A DNA stretch of 64,000 bases from positions 80,339 through 144,338 of the forward strand of contig UQWI01000007.1 of NCBI GenBank assembly GCA_900544765.1, written 5' to 3'. This DNA comes from an uncultured Eubacteriales bacterium (GTDB taxonomy: Bacteria; Bacillota; Clostridia; Oscillospirales; Oscillospiraceae). The notes below the pieces were generated by a model, which made no database searches, was not told where the DNA came from, and saw only the letters and a list, made by a program, of their open reading frames with translations. A program made the translations under genes and the position numbers. This document shows positions 1 through 8,695 of the stretch, one piece after another (position 1 is the stretch's first letter; every line of letters starts with the position of its first letter).

Positions 1-895
1 GGCGCTCTGCGCTCATGTCCGGGTTTATGGTGAGGTCGCTCTCCACGGCGAGCAGCCCGGCGGCCAGGGCGCAGTCCACGGCGTGCGGCGGCTCATAGCC
101 GTGTACGAAACCGTAAACCAGCCCGGCGAGGAAGGCGTCGCCCGCGCCGGTGGCGTTGCGCATCTCGCTAACGGGGCGCAGGGCGCGGTAGAAGCGGCTG
201 CCCTTGGCGTCGGCGTAATAACAGCCGCGCTCGCCGAGGGAGACGGCTACACATTTGGTGCCGCGGCCGATGAGCCCGGCGGCGGCGCGCTCTATGCCCT
301 CGTCGGTGTCCGTGTCCATTCCGGCGAGTATGGCCAGCTCCATGCGGTTGGGCTTCAGCGCGTAGAAGCGCCCGGCAATAGCGGTCACCCGGTGTGCGTA
401 GGCCGTGCTCACCGGGTCGAGCATCACGGGTACGCCGTCCGCCTCGTCCAGGATGCGCACCAGCGTCTCCTCGGGCAGGCAGGGGTCGCAGATTACCGCC
501 GCCGCGCCGCGAATCAGGGAGCGCTTGGTGCTTACGAAGTCGGGCGTGATGTGCTCCAGCACGCTCATATCCGACATGGCCACAAGCATGTCCGCCCTCT
601 CGTCCAGGATGGAGACGTAGCTGCTGGAGTTTACACCGGGAAGGACCAGGCACTCCGACATGTCCAGACCCGCCTTCTCGCTCTCGCTGCGCACATATTC
701 GCCGAACAGGTCATCGCCCTGGGCGGACACCATACGGGCGTCCACGCCCAGGCGGGCGAGGTTCTCCATTATGTTGCGGGTCACACCTCCGGCGCTCGTG
801 CGCAGATGACCGGGGTTGGAATCGCGCATCACTATCGCTGCACGGCTCATGCCGTGCACGTCGACGTTTGCCGCGCCTATGCCAAGTACATACAT
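1..895 (-). CDS. PfkB-family carbohydrate/nucleoside kinase (3' end outside window)
   Basis: The 298 visible residues form a ribokinase-fold (PfkB) sugar or nucleoside kinase. The N-terminal strand GIGAANVDVHG, the substrate-side glycine pair SAGGVTRN (about residues 34-41) and the ATP/catalytic signature NATGAGDAF (247-255, catalytic Asp near 253) are all present. The start at 895 has a GGAGGG ribosome binding site and a consensus promoter just upstream. The C-terminus lies beyond position 1. Small kinases of this shape include pseudouridine kinase (PsuK) and other nucleoside or ketose kinases. I favour the PsuK-like group from the overall look, but the substrate cannot be read from the sequence, and the neighbour that would decide it (for example psuG) would lie off the left edge. 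Confidence 0.85.
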   Translation of the reverse strand, partial: MYVLGIGAANVDVHGMSRAAIVMRDSNPGHLRTSAGGVTRNIMENLARLGVDARMVSAQGDDLFGEYVRSESEKAGLDMSECLVLPGVNSSSYVSILDERADMLVAMSDMSVLEHITPDFVSTKRSLIRGAAAVICDPCLPEETLVRILDEADGVPVMLDPVSTAYAHRVTAIAGRFYALKPNRMELAILAGMDTDTDEGIERAAAGLIGRGTKCVAVSLGERGCYYADAKGSRFYRALRPVSEMRNATGAGDAFLAGLVYGFVHGYEPPHAVDCALAAGLLAVESDLTINPDMSAER

Positions 896-919
896 TCCTG
901 TCCCTCCTCGGAAAAGCTA

Positions 920-948
920 AATATACTATAAAGATGCTGCGCTGTCAA
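920..948 (-). promoter_or_regulatory. sigma-A promoter of the PfkB kinase gene
   Basis: On the minus strand TTGACA (943-948) and TATATT (920-925) are separated by exactly 17 bp, placing the transcription start about 20 nt upstream of the ATG at 895. Confidence 0.75.
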
Positions 949-960
949 GTTGCGCTCAGC

Positions 961-991
961 CAGATAGCCCCGCGGGATGCGGGGCTATCTG
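961..991 (-). terminator. hairpin after the glycerophosphodiesterase gene
   Basis: A perfect 13-bp stem (961-973 with 979-991) closes a 5-nt loop three bases after the stop codon of the minus-strand gene. A U-tract is weak on both sides, so it may terminate inefficiently or protect the 3' end. Confidence 0.55.
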
Positions 992-993
992 CG

Positions 994-1830
994 TTATTTG
1001 TACTTCACTCGCGGACGGTAAAACTGGAAGATGACGGCGTCGTTTTTGTCTTCGGTTTTCCACTCAAGGCTGGTCCAGGCGACCTTCATTGCGCCCATCA
1101 GCTCTCCGAGCTTCACTGTGAGGGGCTTGCGCCCTATCTCGTAGGCTATGAAGTGCGGGCGCGTGATAAAATTGGTAAGGCAGCGGCTGAGCGCGAAGGC
1201 GCTGAACTTGCCGAGGGACGAGCGCAGGCTTGAGTACCTGGCCGAGAGCTGGCCGCGCAGCACCTCGGGGGCGTGGATGCGGAACCAGAGCACGATGCGC
1301 GGGTTGAAGCTCTCTATGCACCAGGGGCCCGAATATGTCTGCATGACCTCGTAGACCTTGTGGCAGAGCTCACGGTTGGCGTGGCCGCGCTTGAGCTCGA
1401 CTATCAGCGGGCTGCGTCCGGAGACGGCGGCGAGGACTTCCGGCAGGGTCGGGATGGCGTTATCCGTGCCGCAGAGCCTGAGAGCGCGCAGCTGCCCGAG
1501 GGTGAAATCCTCCAGGCGGCCCTCGACGCCGCAGACGCGCTTCAGTTCGTCGTCGTGGAACACCACGAGCTCGCCGTCGGCGGTGATGTGTACGTCCAGC
1601 TCTATGCCATAGCCTATGCGCGCGGCGTGCTCAAAGGCTGGAATCGAGTTCTCCGGCACGCTTTTGTCTATGCGGTGCAGGCCGCGGTGGGCAAAGTTGC
1701 GGCCCATAAAGGGCGCGCGCTGCCCGGCGTCGCGCTTACCCGGAGCGACGAGGAAAGCCGTTATTCCGGCGGCGGCAGCGAGCGCGCCGGCGGCTATAAG
1801 CCCGGCCTTGGCCGGTCTGTTCAAACCCAT
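994..1830 (-). CDS. glycerophosphodiester phosphodiesterase, membrane-anchored
   Basis: GDPD-family enzyme (278 residues) that hydrolyses glycerophosphodiesters to glycerol-3-phosphate and an alcohol. An N-terminal hydrophobic helix (about 9-28) anchors it or acts as an uncleaved signal. The catalytic core follows with HRG (48-50), the PEN metal-binding motif (59-61), ELDV (77-80) and HDD (92-94). A GTG codon nine bases upstream is in frame, but the ATG at 1830 sits 6 nt behind AAGGAGGTG and is preferred. It is transcribed divergently from the MFS transporter and stands alone. A role in phospholipid or lipoteichoic-acid turnover is inferred from the family. Confidence 0.88.
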   Translation of the reverse strand: MGLNRPAKAGLIAAGALAAAAGITAFLVAPGKRDAGQRAPFMGRNFAHRGLHRIDKSVPENSIPAFEHAARIGYGIELDVHITADGELVVFHDDELKRVCGVEGRLEDFTLGQLRALRLCGTDNAIPTLPEVLAAVSGRSPLIVELKRGHANRELCHKVYEVMQTYSGPWCIESFNPRIVLWFRIHAPEVLRGQLSARYSSLRSSLGKFSAFALSRCLTNFITRPHFIAYEIGRKPLTVKLGELMGAMKVAWTSLEWKTEDKNDAVIFQFYRPRVKYK

Positions 1831-1860
1831 TGGAGGCACCTCCTTGTTCGTGACAACATC

Positions 1861-1889
1861 ATTCTACCCCACGCCCGCCCCCGCGTCAA
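1861..1889 (-). promoter_or_regulatory. sigma-A promoter of the glycerophosphodiesterase gene
   Basis: Minus strand: TTGACG (1884-1889), 17-bp spacer, TAGAAT (1861-1866). Confidence 0.65.
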
Positions 1890-1930
1890 ATCAACTTTTT
1901 GTGTCCGCAAGCCCTTTACGCAGATTTTGG

Positions 1931-1959
1931 TTGAATTGCCGGGTGAAATGGTTTAAAAT
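1931..1959 (+). promoter_or_regulatory. sigma-A promoter of the MFS transporter gene
   Basis: TTGAAT (1931-1936), 17-bp spacer, TAAAAT (1954-1959); the start codon follows at 1988. Confidence 0.65.
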
Positions 1960-1987
1960 TTTCCTATAACCTGCATGGGGGGAGAAA

Positions 1988-3487
1988 ATGAAACTCAACT
2001 ACAAAAAGACTGTTTTCGTCGGCTTCGCCTTCTTCCTGATAAGCGCTTTCTGGCAGGCCTACGACACTATAATACCCAAAATACTTACGGACAAGTTCGG
2101 CATGTCGCAGAGCCTGTCGGGCGTCATCATGGCGGCGGACAACGTGCTCGCGCTCTTCATGCTGCCGCTCTTCGGTACGCTCTCGGACAAGTGCAGGAGC
2201 AGGCGCGGACGCCGCACGCCCTTCATAATCGCGGGCACCGTCTGCGCCGCTGTGCTCTTCGTCGTGCTCAGCTTTGCGGACGATTTGCAGCTGCGCGCGC
2301 TCGAGCCGGTCGCCATCGACAACCCCACGGCGCAGGAGACGCTCTGGGACGCGGATTTGACCGCCGCCACCCCCGACGGCGTGGAGTTTGAGGTACAGGA
2401 GGAGTTCACGCGCGAGCAATTCGCCGCCATCGAGATGACGGAGCCGGACGGCAGCGCAAACCCTGACTACACAAACTACGTCGTACCGGCGCGCCAGGCC
2501 TACGCCGCCGAGGCGACGGCAAACAACCACGGACCGCTCATCTTCTTTGTGGCCGTGCTGCTCCTGGTGCTCATAAGCATGGCGACCTTCCGCTCACCGG
2601 CGGTCGCGCTCATGCCGGACGTGACGATAAAGCCGCTTCGGAGCAAGGCCAACGCCGTCATCAACCTTATGGGTGCTGCGGGCGGCATAATCGTCCTGGG
2701 ACTCGGCGCGGCGTTCGGCACCGGAAGGGCGGAAAACGCCCTGATGAGCTACACTTTTTTCTTCGCGGCGGTCAGTGCGCTGATGCTCGTCTCGCTCGTG
2801 CTCTTCCTGTGGAAGGTCAAGGAGCCGCAGCTCGTCCGGGAAATGCACGAGGAATCGCACCGCTACGGCATCGCCACCGAGGAGGACACAAACCCCAACA
2901 GCGGCGACCGCAGCCTCTCGAAGGGCGAGTTCAGGAGCCTCATCCTCATACTTATGAGCGTGGTGTTCTGGTTCTTCGGCTATAACGCCGTGACCAGCAA
3001 GTACGCGGTCTACGCCTCGAGCGTGCTCGACCTCGACTACAACCTGACGCTGATGATAGCCACCGGCGCGGCCATCGTCGCCTACATACCTGTCGGCGCC
3101 CTGGCCAGCAGGATTGGCCGCAAAAAGACCATACTCATCGGCATCGTGATATTGGGCGGCAGCTTCCTGGCTGCGAGCTTTATCCGCGCGGGCAGCCCCG
3201 TGATGCTGATGAACCTGCTCTTCGCCACGGCCGGTATCGGCTGGGCGACAATAAACGTCAACAGCTATCCCATGGTCGTGGAGCTCAGCCGCGGCGGAGA
3301 CGTGGGCAAGTACACAGGCTTTTATTACACCGCCAGCATGGCCGCACAGACGCTTACGCCCATAGTCTCCGGCTTCCTGATGGACACCCTGGGTATGACC
3401 ACGCTCTTCCCCTACGGCGCGGTTTTTGTGCTGCTGGCCTTCGTGACCATGCTGCTTGTGAAGCACGGCGACAACAAGCCGACATAA
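1988..3487 (+). CDS. MFS transporter (GPH/SLC45-like)
   Basis: A 499-residue major facilitator with about 12 transmembrane helices. The cytoplasmic loop after TM2 carries the MFS signature as GTLSDKCRSRRGRRTPF, and loop 8-9 carries ASRIGRKKT. A polar insertion of roughly 70 residues between TM3 and TM4 (about 95-170) and the RRGRRTP motif resemble the sucrose/GPH-type SLC45 branch rather than drug exporters. The substrate is probably a sugar or glycoside, but this is inferred. The ribosome binding site GGGGGGAG lies 5 nt upstream of the ATG. The small downstream gene starts 9 nt after its stop, so the two are probably co-transcribed. Confidence 0.8.
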   Translation: MKLNYKKTVFVGFAFFLISAFWQAYDTIIPKILTDKFGMSQSLSGVIMAADNVLALFMLPLFGTLSDKCRSRRGRRTPFIIAGTVCAAVLFVVLSFADDLQLRALEPVAIDNPTAQETLWDADLTAATPDGVEFEVQEEFTREQFAAIEMTEPDGSANPDYTNYVVPARQAYAAEATANNHGPLIFFVAVLLLVLISMATFRSPAVALMPDVTIKPLRSKANAVINLMGAAGGIIVLGLGAAFGTGRAENALMSYTFFFAAVSALMLVSLVLFLWKVKEPQLVREMHEESHRYGIATEEDTNPNSGDRSLSKGEFRSLILILMSVVFWFFGYNAVTSKYAVYASSVLDLDYNLTLMIATGAAIVAYIPVGALASRIGRKKTILIGIVILGGSFLAASFIRAGSPVMLMNLLFATAGIGWATINVNSYPMVVELSRGGDVGKYTGFYYTASMAAQTLTPIVSGFLMDTLGMTTLFPYGAVFVLLAFVTMLLVKHGDNKPT

Positions 3488-3496
3488 GGAGGACAT

Positions 3497-3832
3497 ATGG
3501 AAAGACTGACAAAGCGCCTTGAAAACGGCGGATACGACGCCGGCGAGCGCACACTTGAAGAAATCATTGCGGAACTCGGCAAATACGAGGACTTCATGGA
3601 GAGCATCGAAGCGGAGCTCGAGCTTGTAAATCTCAATCTCGAGGCGCTGCGCAGCTACGGCAAGCAGCGCAGCGCGACTTATACGATGCTTCGCGGCTCC
3701 GGATATATGCTCGAAGAGATGCAAAAGCGCATCGCGGAACCCTCTGCTGAAGTCGCCGCCCGCCTTGAGTCCCTCAGGAAAATGATAGACGAGGACCCCG
3801 ACGACGACGGCATCCATGACGTCGAGGAATAA
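3497..3832 (+). CDS. small acidic coiled-coil protein, function unknown
   Basis: A 111-residue soluble, charged protein that is mostly helical, with a probable coiled coil across residues 20-75 and an Asp/Glu-rich C-terminus (DDDGIHDVEE). I do not recognise a family. The opening MERLTKRLENG resembles the start of many small phage-type proteins in Firmicutes, but that is too short to assign anything. AAGGAGG stands 7 nt before the ATG, and the gene follows the MFS stop by 9 nt, with a strong terminator behind it. It is therefore the second and last gene of that transcript. Confidence 0.6.
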   Translation: MERLTKRLENGGYDAGERTLEEIIAELGKYEDFMESIEAELELVNLNLEALRSYGKQRSATYTMLRGSGYMLEEMQKRIAEPSAEVAARLESLRKMIDEDPDDDGIHDVEE

Positions 3833-3854
3833 GCAAAATACGGCTGTGAAGGCA

Positions 3855-3899
3855 CGTCGTGGCAAGCGCAGTATCGCGCTTGCCACGACGTTTGTTTTG
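3855..3899 (+). terminator. intrinsic terminator after the MFS operon
   Basis: A perfect 15-bp GC-rich stem (3855-3869 with 3876-3890), 6-nt loop, followed by TTTGTTTTG. It ends the MFS/coiled-coil transcript. Confidence 0.85.
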
Positions 3900-4867
3900 C
3901 TTGAATTATAAAGACAGGGCCGAAACCGGGGGGTTAGACCCTGAAAAGACGCTCAAGGGAGTGGACGTATGACGTCTTTTCCTGCCGAAGGCATAAAAAT
4001 CGCCGTCGCAAGAGATAAGCCGCTTGCGACGACGTGGAAGGAGCGAACGGTTTTTATCCCCCTTTTTATCACTCGGTCACATTGGGGCAACCTGCATCCG
4101 AGGCTCTCAAAGCTTGTGGTTAGGGCGGTGAGTGAGAGGATTACTGCAAGTGCTTTCTTCGTGGCGATTTGCCTCCTTTGGTGTCTGCTGTGGTAATCTA
4201 GAACTCGAAACGGTCGCTTTTTGTTCACAATGTGAGCGCAACCCGGTAAATGCGTTTGAAAAGAACGCGCTTTTTTATTACCGGATCACTTGGCGGGAAC
4301 CGCCTGGCCTGGACGACTTATTTTTAAATCTAACGCAGCATCCATATTTATACTTATACGGACTGACGCGCTTACAAAAAGCGGAATATCTGCCTGGTGG
4401 CTGCGACAAGGAAGCGAGATGGCATCAGCTATAAGATGCTCACTGACAGTCTGCGTACCCAGAGAATGACAGCCTGCTGGCTGGAATGAGAGGCTGTAGC
4501 TTGGCTCTGCGCCGGCAGGGAGGGTCAGGGAGCGCCCCGGTGTTTTCGTATTGAAAATACCGGGGCGCTTTATCTGTTTCCGGCATCCCCTGAGGTCCGG
4601 GCTAAGGAGATAGAGACAGAAAAACAGGTCCAAGGTTGTCGAGAAAGCATCAGAGCAGCGGCGCTTAAATCCAGTTATCCGAAGATGACAGTTAAATCCA
4701 AAATCCACAATTTCTTGGTAAAAACTTCATATCATGGCTGAAGGGAGGAATGTTTCGCAGAAAAAAAGAAGTTCAGCCGTTCTCTGAAAAACGGCTTGGC
4801 CACTTTTTCGACACACTAAGGTCCCTGGACGTCCATCAGAACGGCCCGGGGCCTGGTTCTTGTTTAC
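3900..4867. other. gene-poor, hairpin-rich interval
   Basis: No convincing gene was found in about 970 bp. Short ORFs at 3969-4196 (+) and 4132-4434 (+) lack good ribosome binding sites and recognisable motifs. Repeated inverted structures are visible: GAAAAGACG/CGTCTTTTC at about 3942-3981 and CGTCGCAAG/CTTGCGACG at about 4007-4034, whose 3' arm nearly repeats the arm of the terminator at 3878-3890. Base composition falls towards AT after 4200. I read it as a degraded border of the island that follows. Confidence 0.5.
4440..4580 (+). ncRNA. T-box-like stem plus terminator with no downstream gene
   Basis: An AGAGAA element is followed by a 7-bp stem (ACAGCCT/AGGCTGT) whose loop carries GCTGGCTGGAA, as in the distal part of T-box stem I. 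It is followed directly by a 17-bp GC-rich terminator (4531-4547 with 4553-4569, one G-T pair) and TTATCTGTTT. The canonical T-box sequence GGTGGTACCGCG is not recognisable, and no plus-strand gene follows, so if it is a T-box it is truncated or orphaned. Confidence 0.3.
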
Positions 4868-6373
4868 CTAATACCAATAGGGGTGGAATTTTTCCGCCAT
4901 GGTGATGTTGTTGTTCATGTATTCGGTCAGTTCCATGCTGCTCAACGGGATGACATATTTGTTAGCCACCGTGTGTTCAAAATAGTTGCGGAAGAGCAGA
5001 ATATCGTCCAGATTGGGAAACTTATGACTGAAAAGAAGTTTGGAACCGGCCGGCCGGGTCTTTTCCAGAATCACTTCCCGCGGGCTGACGTATATCGACA
5101 CTCCGTAGCGGAACTGGTGGATGGTGGTGGCGGTGTCATCTATAAGGCTGAACCGTATCCTGGAATTCTCGGAGAAGATCTCCTGCAGATGACGGACATG
5201 CTCTATGCGTTGTTCTGGCGTCAGCAGAATGCGGTGGGGCCCCAGCTCGATCGCCCCGGTGTGCAGGTATTCCATCAGGCAGGACTTGAACAGTATGACA
5301 TACAGGTCGCCGTAGCGCATCCGCTGTTCCCAGGCGTGGGAGAGCATCTGGAGCTGGGCCGTGTAGATTTGCTCGCTGCCGCTGGCAGAGAGATCCTGGC
5401 TGATCTGCTGTATAACCTGAGGGGGCAAAAACAGCGACGGGGCGCCGTACAGCAGGATACGGCCCCAGTCCTGCATGTAAAAATCGACGTGCAGGCTGGA
5501 CTTCTTCAACATGGCTGGTTCCAGCGGGGCGAGGAATCGCGAGAGACGATGGAAAGTGGCCACGCAGTATTCGTCCAGATTTAAAAGAGTGGCGCGATCC
5601 GTGGTGTAGGAACAGGCAACGAGCTCACTCTCCCGCATCACCAGCACGAAGGCGATGGTGTTCCGGACAACAATCAGGTGCTCATACATCCTGTCGCCAC
5701 TGTGGTAAAAAGTTAGAATGGGAGCGTTGGTCACGTTTATGGTCTTGATAATCCAGTCAAAATAATCTGCGCTGTATTTAGAGACGCGGTTCATGTCAAT
5801 GATCTGGCTCAGGCTGACCGAGAGTCCCGACAGGGTGCCTTGTTCGAACAGAGAGAGCACCTTATCTTCGAAGAGGCTGTATAGATCCACTGTCGCGAGA
5901 ATTTCCACTCGCCTTTTCACGGAACCAGACTTGACGATGGCGTTCTTGAGTACGGATAGCAGATCGGACTTCGTGCTCAGAAAAGAGTCTGGGAGCTGGA
6001 GCACACTCTGCGGGGCAGCCTTCTCCTCACCCTGTGGGGAGATGCTGGCCTGATACCTGGAGCGCAGCATCGTATACAGGACCATCGAGAGCCCGTCCTT
6101 TGAGATTGCTTCGGCTTGCCCGGCCGGCACCTCCAGCAGCTTGGCTACATTCTGTTTCCAGTCTGGCTGCAGGCACAGCTGCTCGGCAAAAAAGCTGGCA
6201 ATATCGCGGCTTATCTTGTCGATGGAACGCTCCGAGGGGAGGCGGCTGCCGTTGAGCCACTTGCTGATATAAGTGGTGTCATATCCAAGATGTTTTGACA
6301 GAGAAAAGGTTTTTTCGTCCGAAATGTTGAGCAATTGCCGCAACAGCTCACCAAAAGGACTTGGCTTAGACAT
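4868..6373 (-). CDS. large HTH transcriptional regulator of the adjacent transporter operon
   Basis: A 501-residue protein with an N-terminal XRE-like helix-turn-helix (about 10-55: SKHLGYDTTYISKWLNGSR, then LPSERSIDKISRDIASFF) and a long C-terminal sensor-like region of unknown fold. The frame is open to 6775, but a good promoter at 6610-6639 lies inside that extension. The first usable start behind it is the ATG at 6373, nine bases after GGAGGC. Divergent orientation relative to the dpp-type operon, with a 17-bp palindrome between them, argues for a local regulator. Whether it activates or represses is unknown. It lacks any obvious ligand-binding motif that I can name. Confidence 0.7.
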   Translation of the reverse strand: MSKPSPFGELLRQLLNISDEKTFSLSKHLGYDTTYISKWLNGSRLPSERSIDKISRDIASFFAEQLCLQPDWKQNVAKLLEVPAGQAEAISKDGLSMVLYTMLRSRYQASISPQGEEKAAPQSVLQLPDSFLSTKSDLLSVLKNAIVKSGSVKRRVEILATVDLYSLFEDKVLSLFEQGTLSGLSVSLSQIIDMNRVSKYSADYFDWIIKTINVTNAPILTFYHSGDRMYEHLIVVRNTIAFVLVMRESELVACSYTTDRATLLNLDEYCVATFHRLSRFLAPLEPAMLKKSSLHVDFYMQDWGRILLYGAPSLFLPPQVIQQISQDLSASGSEQIYTAQLQMLSHAWEQRMRYGDLYVILFKSCLMEYLHTGAIELGPHRILLTPEQRIEHVRHLQEIFSENSRIRFSLIDDTATTIHQFRYGVSIYVSPREVILEKTRPAGSKLLFSHKFPNLDDILLFRNYFEHTVANKYVIPLSSMELTEYMNNNITMAEKFHPYWY

Positions 6374-6609
6374 AGAACCGGAGCCTCCTATCAGGGCTTG
6401 AGAAAATGCGTCGATACGGTAAGCCAGAGAAATGTGTAACACCCCGGTACCCGGTACCGCAGATTGACAAAGAGGACAAAATACGCTGTTTGAATTGTCT
6501 CGCCAAATTGTGTGCGATTCCTGAAAACAAGGGAAGAATTTTCTACAATTGGTGTAAAAACAATAGCCTGACAGCGGAGCGTTCGCTAAAACAAAGAAAT
6601 GTTTATGTA

Positions 6610-6639
6610 ATTTTAAGAGCAAAACAGAGGTTTTGTCAA
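6610..6639 (-). promoter_or_regulatory. promoter of the HTH regulator
   Basis: Minus strand: TTGACA (6634-6639), 18-bp spacer, TAAAAT (6610-6615). The predicted transcript has an unusually long leader of about 230 nt before the ATG at 6373, in which I see no strong structure. Confidence 0.7.
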
Positions 6640-6675
6640 GGGCTTTTGCCCAAAGACACACTGCTGTCCGGTTTA

Positions 6676-6715
6676 AAAGACAAAATGAGACAAGGATATG
6701 TCTCATTTTGTCTTT
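6676..6715. promoter_or_regulatory. 17-bp perfect inverted repeat, candidate operator
   Basis: Positions 6676-6692 and 6699-6715 form perfect 17-bp arms (half-site core ATGAGACA) around a 6-bp spacer AGGATA, in the divergent region about 90 bp before the first permease gene. A TACAAT hexamer (6738-6743) follows as a possible -10 box for the operon, without a good -35, which would fit an activated promoter. The site has no U-tract, so a terminator is less likely than a binding site for the flanking HTH protein. Confidence 0.5.
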
Positions 6716-6804
6716 ATCGATAAATGAAGTGAAGTGGTACAATGAAACAACAATATCGGTCGCCATCGCGTTCATATTTAAGAGAAAGCGAGGGAAGCAA
6801 AAAT

Positions 6805-7752
6805 ATGTATAAATTTATCCTGAAGCGTCTCATCATGATGATACCGGTCCTGCTGGGTGTGGTATTCATTATCTTCAGCATGATGTATCTGACGCCGGGC
6901 AGCCCAGAGGATATGATCCTAGGGGAGAATGCGACTGAGGAGGACAAACAGCAGCTCCGAGAGGAACTGGGCCTGGACGAGCCGTTTTTGGTGCAATTTG
7001 GGACCTATATCTTTGATATTGTAACCAAGGGGGACTTCGGCACATCATACACCAACGGGCGGCCAGTTACTGAAGAAATCCTTCAGAGATTTCCTACCAC
7101 CGCGCTGCTCGCCGCGCTGAGCATGCTCGTTGCGCTATGTATCGGGGTTCCATTGGGGATTTTGGCGGCGACCAAACAGTATTCGATTTTTGACCATTTT
7201 GCGACCACGGTCTCCTTGTTCGGAATTTCGGTTCCGAATTTCTGGCTCGGCATGATGCTGATAATCGTATTTTCGGTGCATCTCGGCATCCTGCCGCCCT
7301 CGGGGTTCTATGGCGCTGAGTACTGGATATTGCCAGCGATAACTGTTGGCAGTGGGGCCGCAGCCAACATAATGCGCACCACCCGCTCCACGATGCTGGA
7401 GGTCATACGCCAGGACTACATCCGCTGTATCCGCGCGAAGGGGCAGACGGAGGGCAAGACCATTTGGGGACACGCTCTGCGAAACGCGCTCATCCCCATC
7501 ATAACCGTTGTGGGCATACAGTGCGGCGTGCTGCTGGGGGGCACGGTGCTGGTAGAGACAGTGTTTGCCATACCGGGCCTCGGAAAGCTGATGGTGGACT
7601 CCATCAAGGCCAAGAACTATCCGATGGTACAGGGCGGCGTGTTGTTCATTGCACTGGTGTTCTGTGTCATCAACCTGCTGGTCGATTTGCTGTACGCCTA
7701 CATTGACCCGCGTATCAAGTCCCAGTATCAGGTCAAAAAGAGGCCCAAATGA
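6805..7752 (+). CDS. peptide-type ABC transporter permease, DppB/OppB family
   Basis: A 315-residue inner-membrane permease of the DppB/OppB class with six predicted membrane helices. The N-terminal signature FILKRLIMMIPVL is typical, and the EAA coupling motif is visible as YIRCIRAKGQTEGKTIWGHA with GIQCGVLLGGTVLVETVFAIPGLG after it. I start it at ATG 6805; an in-frame start at 6742 has no ribosome binding site and would add a polar leader foreign to the family. It pairs with the permease at 7773 and is the first gene of the operon. Family members import peptides, nickel or opine-like compounds. Confidence 0.88.
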   Translation: MYKFILKRLIMMIPVLLGVVFIIFSMMYLTPGSPEDMILGENATEEDKQQLREELGLDEPFLVQFGTYIFDIVTKGDFGTSYTNGRPVTEEILQRFPTTALLAALSMLVALCIGVPLGILAATKQYSIFDHFATTVSLFGISVPNFWLGMMLIIVFSVHLGILPPSGFYGAEYWILPAITVGSGAAANIMRTTRSTMLEVIRQDYIRCIRAKGQTEGKTIWGHALRNALIPIITVVGIQCGVLLGGTVLVETVFAIPGLGKLMVDSIKAKNYPMVQGGVLFIALVFCVINLLVDLLYAYIDPRIKSQYQVKKRPK

Positions 7753-7772
7753 AAGTGGGAGGGAGGATCCAC

Positions 7773-8681
7773 ATGCAAATCAAGAGCAAGCGTGTTCAGG
7801 GAAGACTGGATAGGCAGGACGATATTCTGTCTCTGAAGAAGAGCAGCCAGGTTTGGGAGATATGGGGCCGGCTTGTGCGCAATAAGACAGCCATGGTTGG
7901 ACTGATCATTCTGGTTGTGCTTATCCTGACGGCTATTTTCGCCGACTATATCGCCCCATATGGCTATGACGACCAAGTCCTGGACGACCAGTTCATTCCA
8001 CCGTGTGCGGAGCACATCTTCGGCACAGATAACTTCGGGCGCGATATCTTCAGCCGCGTGGTTTATGGCAGCCGTATCTCCCTGCAGGTTGGGTTGCTCT
8101 CCATGGGCTTTGCCGTCATAGCGGGATGTATTGTGGGCTCCATCGCAGGATATTACAGCGGCGTGGTGGACAACATCATCATGAGGATAGTGGACATCAT
8201 GCTGGCCATCCCCAGTATTCTTCTGGCCATCTCCATCGCCGCTGCGCTCGGTCCCGGGCTGCGCAATGTCATGATTGCCATAGGCATAGGCTCTGTCCCG
8301 CAGTTTTCGAGAATAGTGCGGGCGTCTATCCTAACTGTTAAGGATCAGGAGTATATCGAAGCGTCGCGGGCCACGGGAGCCAGCGACCTGAGGATAATAG
8401 TCTCGCATATCCTACCGAATTGCATTGCCCCTATCATTGTGCAGACTACCCTGGGCGTGGGCAATGCGATACTGAACGCCGCAGGCCTCAGCTTCATAGG
8501 TTTGGGCGTGTCGCCCCCCATCCCAGAATGGGGAGCCATGCTCTCTGCGGCGCGTCAGTATATACGCGACTACTGGTGGCTGCTGACCTTTCCCGGCCTT
8601 GCGATCATGCTTACTGTCTTTGCCCTGAACGTGCTGGGCGACGGCCTGCGCGATGCGCTTGATCCCAGACTTAAGTCCTGA
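7773..8681 (+). CDS. peptide-type ABC transporter permease, DppC/OppC family
   Basis: A 302-residue second permease. The N-terminal OppC-like cytoplasmic segment contains [17 protein letters not shown], followed by [19 protein letters not shown] and the EAA loop [23 protein letters not shown]. Six membrane spans are predicted. GGGAGGGAGGA 6 nt before ATG 7773 makes this start better than the ATG at 7749 that overlaps the dppB stop. It forms the transmembrane heterodimer with the preceding gene product. Confidence 0.88.
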   Translation: MQIKSKRVQGRLDRQDDILSLKKSSQVWEIWGRLVRNKTAMVGLIILVVLILTAIFADYIAPYGYDDQVLDDQFIPPCAEHIFGTDNFGRDIFSRVVYGSRISLQVGLLSMGFAVIAGCIVGSIAGYYSGVVDNIIMRIVDIMLAIPSILLAISIAAALGPGLRNVMIAIGIGSVPQFSRIVRASILTVKDQEYIEASRATGASDLRIIVSHILPNCIAPIIVQTTLGVGNAILNAAGLSFIGLGVSPPIPEWGAMLSAARQYIRDYWWLLTFPGLAIMLTVFALNVLGDGLRDALDPRLKS

Positions 8682-8695
8682 AGGAGGTGCTCTGG

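Noticed and set aside
4132..4434. 100-residue plus-strand ORF in the gene-poor interval
   Set aside because: No ribosome binding site, mixed composition, overlaps structured sequence, and no recognisable motif.
3900..4867. Duplicate of the tRNA 3' end as an attachment site on the left border of the island
   Set aside because: No copy of the T-arm/acceptor sequence could be found by eye between 3.9 and 4.9 kb or at 16.4-16.6 kb.
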